From Platerodrilus igneus (taxonomy: Eukaryota; Arthropoda; Insecta; Coleoptera; Lycidae), in contig JARFIW010001469.1 of the NCBI GenBank assembly GCA_036346225.1, positions 13,176,001 to 13,240,000 on the forward strand: 64,000 nucleotides of DNA. The letters run 5' to 3'. The notes under the pieces are model-generated. The model did not search any database, had not been told where the DNA came from, and was given only the letters and a program-made list of their open reading frames with translations. The position numbers and the translations under genes were made by a program. Positions 34,662 through 45,189 of the stretch are shown in pieces. Position 1 is the first letter of the stretch. Each line of letters starts with the position of its first letter.

Positions 34662-35136
34662 ATCCACCCTTGACGGACAGACAGATAATCAAGTACCTAT
34701 CACGACATTTTGAACTGGAAATTAGACAACACGTGGCCTTACAAAACATCACAGAACGGGAGACATTTTAGAGTATTTACAGAGATATGACGATGTATGT
34801 GTTGGACGGACAAGAGAGATACGAGAACGAAACGTTAACACAGTTAGGTTTGACAACAGGACACCGAATTATCCGAGACGGCCTGACTACAACAGAAATT
34901 TTCGACTGAATTGGGAACGACGAGGACAGGAATACAGGAGCAATAGTGCGACTAGGGGACCGACGCCAAGACCTAGTTACACGCGACAGAACAGTTTACC
35001 GGAAGTAAACAGGACTGTGACCAGCACGCCGAATAGAGACAGGGACACGGATATTAACACGAGGAGGACGTACGCACAGGTTGTAGAAGGACAACCAGGA
35101 CCAAGCACGGAAAACAGGATGAGACAGGATTTTTAG
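34626..35136 (+). pseudogene. Gypsy Gag C-terminal part in shifted frames
   Basis: After the shift the capsid domain continues as LTDRQIIKYLSRHFELEIRQ, QHVALQNITERE and, after another break near 34765, DILEYLQRYDDV. An arginine-rich tail follows (RTPNYPRRPDYNRNFRLNWE, then RTYAQVVEGQPGPSTEN), ending at a TAG at 35134-35136. No CCHC zinc knuckle is seen; the basic tail may replace it, as in several insect gypsy lineages. Two frame breaks within 150 bp show decay or sequencing indels. Confidence 0.8.
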
Positions 35137-35159
35137 AACGTGACAGACCACTAGATTGC

Positions 35160-35549
35160 TGTGTAAATGTATACGAACATCCACGTGAATTTTTCAAAAT
35201 TGAGGAGGAAGTAGAGCCAGAAACTGAGGAAAAATTATGTTTGTCAATTGTTAATTTAGAAATTTTTGAAAATAATGTAGAAGTATTACTTGATACAGGG
35301 GCAGAGGCGAGTTTAATATCGGAGGAATTCGTCAGCAAAATTAGGGATAAGGTTTGTGATAGAATTATGCCTATAAAGCGTAGCCATTTGGTAGCTCCAA
35401 ATAAAAAGAAGTTTGCTGTAGTAAATAGTGTTGTGGTGCTTAGGATAGATATAGGAGGTTTTAGCTGTGAACAGGAGTTTGTAATTGTACCTGGACTGAA
35501 GTTTCAGAGCATTTTAGGTGTTGACTGTATGATGAAGTTAGGGTTTTGA
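35160..35549 (+). CDS. Gypsy pol: retropepsin-like aspartic protease
   Basis: The frame reads LSIVNLEIFENNVEVLLDTG, AEASLISEEFV, then SVVVLRIDIGGFSCEQEFVI and LKFQSILGVDCMMKLGF. The catalytic LLDTGAEASLI triad and the late ILGhD box are both intact, as expected for a retropepsin that processes Gag-Pol. The frame ends at a TGA at 35547-35549, directly followed in another frame by a linker. Confidence 0.85.
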   Translation, partial: CVNVYEHPREFFKIEEEVEPETEEKLCLSIVNLEIFENNVEVLLDTGAEASLISEEFVSKIRDKVCDRIMPIKRSHLVAPNKKKFAVVNSVVVLRIDIGGFSCEQEFVIVPGLKFQSILGVDCMMKLGF

Positions 35550-35950
35550 TAGATATGGAAAGGAAGGTAATAAGGATTAAGGATAGGGTAGTGCCATGGA
35601 AGGGCAGTTATGAAGTCACAGAGGATGACACTGGGTTTAGTATTAATGTAGTAGAGGTAGAGGATGATGAAGTAAAACAGATCAACACGATAAGATGTCC
35701 AGAGGATAGGAGAGTAGAGGTTCAAGCTTTAGTACAAGAAAATGCAGAATTAGTGGGGTAGAAGCAGCATATCGGGAGCAGGTGAAGGCAGAATTATTTT
35801 GACGAGGTTAAGTGGCAAGTTTGTTTTAATAAAGTAGATTTAAGGAATTCATTCTGGCGGATTCCATTACACAAAATTCTAGAAGGTACATAGGATTTTC
35901 CATAGAGGAAAAATCGATAATTGTAAAGTAGTATCGTTTGGTTTGTCGGC
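35546..35950 (+). pseudogene. Gypsy pol linker and short reverse transcriptase remnant
   Basis: From 35546 the frame reads DMERKVIRIKDRVVPWKGSY to ENAELVG, the usual linker between protease and RT. Only one RT block remains: CFNKVDLRNSFWRIPLHK (about 35820-35875), corresponding to the first catalytic Asp block (KhDLxNxFWQIPL). The rest of RT, RNase H and all of integrase are missing, so an internal deletion of more than 2 kb is inferred. Confidence 0.78.
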
Positions 35951-36690
35951 AGAAAAGGAAATAAGAATAAATAAGAAACAGACATGTGTAGGGACTGAAG
36001 AAGAAGTGATATTTAAGAGTCAGGATAAGAGGGATGATAAGTTTATTGTATGTGAGATAATAGAGATGTTAAGTATAGATATAGAAGGGGGAGAGATAGG
36101 GATGAAGAGTATTAGGTTGGTGAGAAGAAAGACTTGGAGGGTCAAGAAGAGAGTTAGATTTAAATAGGATAGGGATAGAATAGGTGTATATAGAAAAGTA
36201 GAAGTAAGTGTTTATAGAAAATAAAGCTAGGTATAGGATAAATATGGGAGATAATTAGGAATAGGTTTAGGATGAGGATAAAGAGTAAATGTAGGAAGAA
36301 AATAAGATAGGTTAAGTATAGATATTTTATATAAGAGTAGTGGAGAGTTAGGAATAGAGTAAGAGTAGGATAGGCATATAGGATTAGGTAGGGGGAAGTA
36401 AAGTATAGTGAAGAGTAGTTAAAAGTTAGGAATAGGATAGGTATATAGGATGTATATAGGATTAGTTGGATAAGTAGGATGAAGTTAGGGATAATTTCAG
36501 TTTATAGAATGAGGTGAGAGTTAGGAATAGGATAGGGATATAGGATAGGTGTAAATATTTTTTTGGATTGGAGACAAAGTAGGTAAGTTAGATAGATAAG
36601 GATAGAGAGAGATAGGCAAAATTTTGTAAAGATTTTTTGGCAGTCTAAATATGTGATATTTGCATTCAAATAAGTGGGATTATTTGTATT
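35943..36690 (+). other. Purine-rich, low-complexity tract replacing the rest of pol
   Basis: For about 700 bp the plus strand is dominated by A and G with recurrent aggata/gaatagga/tatagga strings and almost no C. A short frame (35943-36167, KEIRINKKQTCVGTEEEVIF) opens it. The tract looks like an expanded degenerate repeat, possibly grown from pol C-terminal or polypurine sequence. It ends just before a polypurine-tract-like tagggggaaaa at 36696-36706. Confidence 0.6.
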
Positions 36691-36695
36691 CAAAT

Positions 36696-36706
36696 AGGGG
36701 GAAAAT
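36696..36706 (+). promoter_or_regulatory. Candidate polypurine tract
   Basis: The tagggggaaaa string lies immediately before the sequence that leads into the 3' R2 block and is positioned as the plus-strand primer of an LTR element would be. Confidence 0.4.
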
Positions 36707-38890
36707 ACTCATATTTAGACCAGGGTAGAAAATTAAATAATCAAATCAAATAATTTTAATTACCGTGTATAAGGAATTTCATTAAATAATACGCTTTATT
36801 AAAACCTTGAAGCATAAATAAACTCGGTCGTTTCAGTAAAAATAAGAAATTTAAATTATCTATAAGACGCTTTACATCAAAAGAAGCAGTATTGAAAAGC
36901 GCAGTGGATAATTTAATTATTCCTAAACAAATGGAAATTACGTGCAAAATTTATATTAATGAACTCTATTTTAAATAACTGGTATTAAACAAAACGTACG
37001 GATAATAATTTGTATTCGCTAAAAATGAAAGGATGGAAATCAATTTTAATTGGAGTTAATTGAACCATTATTAATAATAAGCATAAAACTTGTAAAACCC
37101 AATAATAGTCAAATCGTAGGAAGGTTATTTAAAATGTTACGTTTGAACACCCTGCGTGTTTTTAAAAGGCAATTTCAAGTTAATTTGTTTGGATAAACAT
37201 GTTGATTCTAAGGATATTGGAAACGATCAGATGCTTTAGCAGGAAATACAGAACACCTGCGTATTTTTAAAAAGCTCATTCTGCGTAAATTTGGCAAATA
37301 ATTAATGTTTCAAAGAATCTTGGAGAAACCGGGACTTAGTATTCACGAGAATGTGCGATACGGGTTTATTAAACCCAGATAACAGTCCGCGTGGACTAAA
37401 ATATAATCGATAATAAAGAATCTAAATTTGCACCAATACGAACAGGTTAGAAAAGGAAGAGAAAATGCGTCAAGCAAAGACACATATTGTAAAGGGCGGG
37501 ATTTAAGCAACGTCAAGGGGTTGCGATTGGTTAAAAATAGGATGCATATATCAGAGGTAGAACAACAATTTCTGTATAAAAGTAATTAGTTTTTCTCGGA
37601 CAACTTTGCGGGCCGTGTTGAAATTTTCTGAGATCTCAATGGGGTGAGGACTAAATTCATAAAAATCGACGGGCAGGCTACAGACTGGGAACGTAGAATG
37701 AGGAATTCGTTGGAATTACCCGTTTTAGGGAACAAAGCGACGTGTCGGCTATTCGCTATATATACAGGCGGGAATATGTGTTTCTCGCGCTTAGACTCTT
37801 AGACTTTCGACGATTCGATGCGTTAAAAGCTCGTGCATCCGCGACTTGATATTAAACAGTGCATTTTAGTTTGATTAAATAATTTAAAGTGTGCTAGTAT
37901 ATTTTAGTGACTCAAAATAGTTGGTTATTTTACGTGCTAACATGAATGTACTTCAGTGCACTTAGATACAAGGTAATAAAAGTTTATTATCACGGTACCA
38001 ATTAGTAAAATTTACAACGACAAATGTATACCCAAAAGTAGGCAGTTTTGGCGTATATTGGTAATATTGGTAAAAGGAAGTATGAATTTCTTTGCTATTT
38101 TGCGGGGTGTTAATGACTAAATGGTTCGTAAATGTGTCTGCATCCACTGAACCAGAGGCAGATATACACAGATGAGTTCCGGAAAAGCCTAGAAACAACT
38201 TTAAATTAATGGTGATGGAGAACATTTTTAAAGCGTTGACAACTTGAAGCTGTAAATAGAATCCGGTTGGAATGGTGTGATTTACAAAGGGACGATTACA
38301 CTGAAGCTACGAGGACAATAACCTTCAGGTAAATTGTACTATTTTGTTTGACATTTTTTTGTGTATTGAATGACTTTATAATTGATTTACTTTAAATGGA
38401 CATTAGTGGAATTTTTCTAACCATAAAAATTTAATTTTAAGATGAAATTTGCTTGTTTAAGTAAAAGGGTATTTTGTTTTGATGTTCGGGAATAGGATGA
38501 AACTTTGGGTAGGTCTTTGAGCTCAATTAGACAAACCTGGTTAATTAACGTAAAGGGGTGGTAGATGCTCCTTTATACTCAGACTCCGGTCTGCTTATAT
38601 TGTTATATTAATTAGTAGGCATCCAACAAGGACTTTAATTTTGGATGCACAGTAAAATGATAATAAAATTAATCCGGAAATTCTGTTTAAAACTGAATTT
38701 TATGTTCAAATTTAATTTGAAAATTTAATGTATTCTGAATATTGATGTAAATAGAGTTAACGTTGATGTTTGTGGTAGGAATGTGTTGTTTAATTTTATG
38801 ATTGAGAATGGAAGTTATCTAGAAGAGCAGCCGAGGCGATTAACAGAAGGAATCAGCGGACCAGGTGATTTAAAAGGTTTCACAGCATTC
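36707..38890 (+). repeat. 3' LTR-like block (R2, 3' copy with longer left end)
   Basis: From 37073 it is nearly identical to the 5' R2 block, and its left extension (about 36930-37070, gaaattacgtgc, ggtattaa, ttaattgaac) matches module A at 10780-10990, so the extension is part of the family. The block ends at ttcacagcattct and is then followed by PBS 1 sequence, which is not expected after a genuine 3' LTR. Confidence 0.72.
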
Positions 38891-38962
38891 TTGACGCCCA
38901 AACTGTGGGGTTCGAATGTTTTTTTAAAGGGCCAGTACCTAGAGATATGAGAAGATTCACAG

Positions 38963-38964
<2 letters not shown>

Positions 38965-39006
<42 letters not shown>

Positions 39007-39957
39007 CTATGACAAAGCTGCGTTGAAAGCGTTGCTGAAAGTGTGATCTGAAAATTTCTCCACGTTGAGGTGGCGCTAAAAGGGTGCTATTACAACGCTT
39101 CGCTTAAGAGCGTTACTAAAAGGGTGCTGTAATACAGATACAGTAATATGTATAACTTGAAATTATTCACTTACATCCCTTTCTAATTTTTGTCTGGCTA
39201 GCTCAACGAAACTGACGAAGTTTTCAAAATGAAATCAAATACAGCAATATCACAAAGCATTTATACAGTATTAAATATTTTTTATTATACAAAAGAATTT
39301 AGAACATATACAACATTGTTTCTTTCTAACATAAAATACTTTCTAAGAAGTATTTTTTTTGTTGCTTCCCTTATTTTAAATTTATTCCTCTGATGATGGT
39401 TTACCTGGTTATAATTTCTTTCACGCTTGTAAGGTTTATTTAACCTAAAAAATGTTTGACAGATAATCTATCAAAAGGACAGAGTATTTCAAACTCTGAT
39501 GACAAGTTCCCTTGGTGAAACTCTTTACATAAAAAATATTGTATGATTAACACTTATTATTATACCTTACATTAAATATAAATCAGTAAAAAATAAATTT
39601 AAAAGTGATACTTTGAAAATCCACAAAAATGCACCTCTTAATAAAATATCTTCTTATTTTAAATTGACTTCAAATCAGCTTACAAGATTCTTCAAAAAAA
39701 ATTTTTATTTCAAACAGCAATTACCAAAGTACGTTTCTGTTTAAATCCTCTTTTCGATTATTTAATAAAATCTTTAAAATATAGTTATCTTGAAGACCTT
39801 TCCCTCGTGTAATTAATAATTTTCATTTTTCGTTGTAAGTAAGGTTTAAAACATTACTCTTTTAAACATTGGAACTTTGCTACTATTAAACTACAGTAAG
39901 CTTTACTGCATACTTCAAATATCATCTTTGCAACTCAACGGCTCGCGCTTAAATCAA
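38965..39957 (+). repeat. TA repeat plus block R1, 3' copy
   Basis: A TA microsatellite (38965-39003) and the following roughly 955 bp repeat the 5' TA repeat and R1 almost exactly. It follows the 3' R2 block and its PBS-like sequence, so the order is R2, PBS, TA, R1, as in module A. Confidence 0.9.
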
Positions 39958-42000
39958 AATTACATTTTATGATCTAATTCAAGAATCGAATGAATGAATG
40001 AATTCCCCATTTGATAACCGCTACCTTATATATTCAAGTTGATCTGTTTCCAGAAGCTCGTAGAAAAATGTCGAACATTATGATGCAAGGTTTCTCGGAA
40101 AAACCAGATAGCGTCTAAAATTGCGACGTTTTATTACCTAATTATCTTGTTCCAGTAATTAAAGACGCGCTATTTGTCTTTGTTTTACATATACTATTAT
40201 TGTGGCATTGCATACTAATGCTAAATGATAATCAATTTATATCTGATCTTTCTTGGATTTTTGTGGGTTTTCTGTGTTCCGTGCGCTTTTAGAATTAAAA
40301 TGTTTATTATTAATGAGTTTATACGAATTTGACGTATCCTCGCGAAACTTCCTTCCCAATCTAGTCTATTCCAGTAAATTCTCAATTTGAAATAAATTTG
40401 TGTAATCCACAGGGTAATTAATTTAAATTTTAATTGCTTTACAATGCAAAAGAGGTTGCAAATGTTTGCGTTTCGTTTCAGTACACAAATTTATTTATTA
40501 ATTTTTGGGGTTTTAATACAAGTTGATTTTAGTTTCTTATGCCATTTACAGCAAATGAAGAAATATTTTTATATGCTTCAATTTGCGTTAACGTATACAA
40601 CTTACGTTACTTCCTATTTCTTGACAATACGCTTATATCATACAGGGTGATTATTTATACACGTGCAATTTGCGTTTTTGCGTGGCATTTTAATAAATAA
40701 AAGTACGCTTGTATATTACAGGGTGTAACCATGAATTTGCGGAAATTTCTATTTTACGGGATTATATATTATTTTTAGTGGGATTTATTAATGGAATTTT
40801 TAAATTTCAATGACCTCTCGTGATCCCTTATTACGTCAAAAAATATATTGCTATGATAATAAGGTTATTTAAAATTATATAAGGTCACAAGGGAGGAATA
40901 CCTTATGTAAATATAACAAAAATCACGAAAACTAAACATTTGCATCCAAAAATGTACATAATTCATTTATTGTGCAAAAGCGAATACAAATCACCCTGTA
41001 TAAAATCAATAACAAGCTCAATTAAAGGAAGCTCATTCCATAATAACTACACTACATTTATTAAAATATACAATTGCGGAAGCAATACAATCATTTTTAG
41101 AACATTCTTAAGCTCAAAAACAAATACAAATTCAACATATTTGAAAAAAAATAACCGTGAAATAAAATTTCTTTCAGTCTAAATGCATTTGCGTAAACAA
41201 GTTAATAAACGCGTGTAAATTTATATTGGTTTGTGATAAGCAAACATCTAAAATCAAGCATATTTTATAAAGTATAGATATTTGAGGCGACGGAGTACGT
41301 GCGGATTGAAACGTATATAATATGTCATGCTTAAGAAAACAAGCATATGTCATAAAGTGCGGATATTTAAAGCGACGAAATACATGCGATTAACAAAGTA
41401 AATAAAATACCATTTGTTAATAAAGTCCCTCTAGAAAATTACGATACACGTGCAATTTAAAACGTACATATTAGACCCTCTAAAATCCAATACCTAGCAG
41501 ATAACCACAATTGAAACGCCTTCTTCACCGACGAACAACTGATAGCGTTGTGTCATCCAATGGGAATGTGTGTAACATTTTGTATGGAACTTGTTTCTAT
41601 AAAACTAACGTAACAGATAAAAGAGTATCATTTAATAATCCACACGCCGACTGTGCTAGTTGAAAAAAAATTTTTAGGTAAAGAGAAATTAGAAATTTAA
41701 TAAATTGAAACGTAACAAGAATTAATAATTTCAAGTGAAATAAACTGTAAAGTGCGCGTTGTCATAAGTGTATATAAAATTTGCCGTTATATAAACGTAA
41801 GTCTAGAAAAAATTGATGTAAATAGATATCTTTGCAATTTATTAATTGAGGGCTCCAGGTACTGGAAAGCGACTCCAAGTAATACTGTAAAGAATACTAT
41901 AAGTAGTACTTCAAATTACAGGGGAAATGACCCCTACTTGCAGGTAAATACTTCAAAGTACTGAGTTAACATGCTAAGTTGCTGTTCAACGATTCTAAGC
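39958..42000 (+). mobile_element. Continuation of LTR-like module with MITE, then diverged R2-like part
   Basis: 39958-40640 parallels 9700-10495 (gtaatccacagggtaattaa, ttttaattgctttac). A MITE copy follows at 40641-41000. 41000-42000 has R2-like character (aaccaattggga-like cell, tatataaaatttgcc, caggtac) but only weak similarity. This part directly precedes odorant-receptor pseudogene 3, whereas module A directly follows pseudogene 1. Confidence 0.5.
40641..41000. mobile_element. MITE-like element with tacagggtg termini, copy 2
   Basis: It starts tacagggtgattatttatac and ends caccctgta followed by ta, like the copy at 10496-10770. It is longer by about 85 bp because of a distinct segment near 40860-40980. 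A second cagggtg string at 40716 lies inside. Confidence 0.68.
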
Positions 42001-42184
42001 TACTGAACAGACAACTGATTTGGGCCAGAAAGCTACAGCAAGAAGAAATAGGAGAAATATAAGGTCAGAATTATCTATTCAATTTACAGCATGTTGCATT
42101 TATAATCTTACACAATTTGTGTATTCAGAAGCAAGCCTAAAAGTTGGATGTGATTAAAGTATTTTGTGTAAAAGGTCAACCAAA

Positions 42185-42674
42185 ATTTGGTTGCTACGTA
42201 GAATTATGTTTATTATTACTATGCCCATCTTGGAACTGGTAAGCCCGTTAGATGTCTGCTACATTACAATGGACAATTCTACGATATATTTAAAACGACC
42301 ACTACCGTTAATATCCTGGCTTACTTTCAACCGTTTTAAATATTGTTGGTATACATTTACTTGGCAGATCATTGCTAGTTCTATCGGCACATCCTTTATA
42401 GTAGCATGCAGTAACATTTTTTTCATTGATAAATTTTGCGGTTGGACAGATAAAGATTTTGCAGTATAATCTGGTTACTTTGATACACGCCGATTCGTAT
42501 ATGCAGTAACCATAATACGATAAATTACCATCACAACTCAACTATAAGGTAAGTATAGAACGATGCTATACAGTTTATACCTTAACGTGCAGATACGTTA
42601 ACTTTCTTGACGATTCTATAAAAATATTCCTATTGCTAGATTTTGTAACGTATATGCTACAAATTGCAATACTT
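42185..42674 (+). pseudogene. Odorant receptor pseudogene 3 (end of exon 1, intron, part of exon 2)
   Basis: The frame reads MFIITMPILELVSPLDVCYI, then TIYLKRPLPLISWLTFNRFK and WYTFTWQIIASSIGTS, matching residues 135-210 of the receptor at 24658 (LLLFIITPCVLELINPVDVY and following). A frameshift in a T run near 42420 breaks the frame. The exon 1 donor gtaagtatagaacgatg at 42549, a 44-nt intron ending gtgcag (42592) and an exon 2 start RYVN are still visible. Exon 2 stops at 42674, where a minus-strand LINE is joined. The N-terminal half and exon 3 are missing. Confidence 0.88.
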
Positions 42675-45185
42675 CTCCTACTGTGCAGGTTTCACAGCCG
42701 TACAGTGTTGTGCTCTACTCATATGTTTTAAGCAGTCTTTTCCTTCTTTCTAGGTTTGTTGTCTTTGAATACAGTAGCTGCTTTTTCTTGTTAAATGTAG
42801 CACGACCTTGTGCTAATCTTTGTTTTAAATCTTTTGCACTCATTCCATCTTGCGTTATTTGGCTTTCAGGATAGCAGGAATCATTAATCTCTTGTAAGTT
42901 CTCGTTACCTATTTGTATTCTAATGTTTGACTTATTTTTCCCTCATTTGCATACTAGTACTTTATTTTTATTTTTGTTAATTTTCATACCGTATCTCTCT
43001 GTTAGAACCGTTTCCATTTCATTAAGAGCAGTTTCTAACTCTTCCTTGCTAGATACTATTTCCGCTATATCATCTGCAAATCTAAGCATATCAATTTTTT
43101 GTCTCTGCATGGTAATTCCAAATGTCTTCCTGCATTTGACAGTATTCATTGCCTATTCAATGTACAAGTTAAAAATTAATGGGCATAGGTCACATCCCTG
43201 TCTTACCCCTTTTCTAATGTATACTTCTCTACGTTCCTGCTCTAATTCTATTACTGCTATTTGCTCTTTGTATAAGCTATGTACTATTCGTCTATCCCTA
43301 TAACTCATTCATATCTTTTTGAGTATTTCGAACATTTTTTTCCATTTTACATTATCGAATGGTTTTTCCAGATCTACAAACCTTATATACACGCTTTCCC
43401 CTTTTTTCTATTGTTTTTCCCATTATCACTCTCCGAGCTAATATAGCTTCCCGTGTTCCCCTGATTCGCCTAAACCCAAATTGGTCTTCTCCTAGTATTT
43501 CTTCGGCACGTTTTTTCATTCGTCTTTGTACAATTCTAGTTAATATTTTTGACATGTATGCTGTCAAAGTTATTGTTCGAAAATTGTCACATCTATCCGC
43601 GCCTTTCTTTTTTGGTATAGTTACTATGATGTTACGTTTGAAATATTTGGATATCTCGTCTGTCTTGTACATATAGCTTACAAGTTGGAAGAGACGTTCT
43701 GTTTCTGCTTGACCAACGGCTTTTAGAGTTTCTGCTTGCACGTTATCTGTACCCGGCGCGTTACCATTTTTCAAACCCTTTAATGCTAATTTAAATTCAC
43801 CTCTAAGTATATAGGATATCCCAAGTCATAATTTTCAATGTCTGATTCCTGTTCTAATGCAGTTAGTTCTTTTCCTGCATATAAATTCTCTATATATTCT
43901 TGCCATATACCCACTTTCTCTACATTTTTTATAATGACGTTTCCTAACGCGTCCCTTATATTTTTGCTAAAGGTTCTATATTCCTAAAATTGATTCTAAT
44001 TAGCTTGTATGCTTCATTTGTCTTTCCTACTCCCATCTTAGTTTGTACCTTTTTGCACTTTTCATCAATCCTTTGCTCGTTAGCTTTCCTGCATTTGCGA
44101 ATAATTTCCAATTTTATGGCTCTGTTTTCCTGTTTCGTTTGATTTATTTTTGTATTTTCGTCTTTCTTTTATTAAATTAAGGATATCCTTTGTTATCCAT
44201 GGTTTCTTATTTTCTTTTTGTGTATACCCCAGAATATCTCTGGCCGCCATGTCGAGGCTGGATTTAATGTTTTCCACTCTGTTTCTACTTCCTTAGTATC
44301 AGATATTTTCCCGATATCTTTCAGCAACTCATTTGACCTTTTTTCCAATTTTTCTTGAATATCTTTATCTTTTAGTTTCTTTAGGTCCAAGTGCCCTTTT
44401 TCCGTTACTTTTTTTCAAATTTTTAAATTTAAGTGCGGCCTTCATAATTACGATGTTGTGGTCAGTGTCTATATCTGCTTCGCTTCTGGGTAGCTTCTAC
44501 AGTCTTTTACTTGATTCCTAAACCGTTGTTTAACAAGAATGTAATCTATTTGATATCTTCCTATATCTCGTGGCATCTTCCACGTATATCGTCTTTTAGC
44601 ATGATGTTGAAATAATATGTTTGTAATAATTAAATTGTTCTTGTCTCAAAATTTCACTAGCCTATTTCCTCTGTCGTTTCTAGTGCCTAAACCAAATAAA
44701 CTTTCTACCGCTCCTTCCCTACCCTCACCTACCACTGCATTAAAATCCCCCGTAATTATTAAATTTTCAAGTTCGTTTACGTATCTTAATATGTCTTCGA
44801 TATCTTTGTAGATGGCTTCTACCTCTTCGTCACCGTAGCTAGAGGTGGGCATGTATACTTGTATTATTACCGTGTTTACCGGTTTAGATTCTGATCTAAC
44901 CATGAATACTCTTTTGTTCTTTTGTAAGTAATTTTCTACACAGTATCCTATCTTTTTCTACATAACTATCCCTACACCCAAATTTCCCTCCTCTGCTCCT
45001 GTATGAATTACCCTGAAGTCTCCACTCCAAAAATCCCCCGCCTCTGACCACCGAACTTCGCTGATCCCTACTATGTCTAATGATAACCTACTCATTTCAA
45101 TTTTTAGGTTCTCTAGCTTACCTGCCTGCTTCATACTTCTGACATACCACACTCCGACTCGCAAAATGTTTCAGACTCTTATTCT
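42675..45185 (-). mobile_element. RTE-like LINE with endonuclease and reverse transcriptase (multiply frameshifted, 3' end missing)
   Basis: This non-LTR retrotransposon would nick DNA with its endonuclease and copy its RNA into the nick. On the minus strand from 45164: [29 protein letters not shown] and NLIITGDFNAVVGEGREG show an AP-type (EEP) endonuclease. From 43774: GNAPGTDNVQAETLK, IIVTIPKKKGADRCDNFRTI and EDQFGFRRIRGTREA are RT blocks, and MLRFADDIAEI (43060-43083) carries the catalytic FADD. Past the thumb it reaches LYGCETCTVGE and stops at 42675 in receptor exon 2, lacking the C-terminal RGRGRPR block and tail. At least six frame breaks are present. Confidence 0.9.
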
Positions 45186-45189
45186 TAAC

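Noticed and set aside
32614..38225. Repeated minus-strand frame MDADTFTNHLVINTPQNS at 32614-32799 and 37962-38225
   Set aside because: It recurs only because block R2 is duplicated; it lies in the LTR-like block with no conserved motif.
42923..43676. Long plus-strand frames with many Phe, Leu and Ser
   Set aside because: Antisense shadows of the minus-strand LINE reverse transcriptase.
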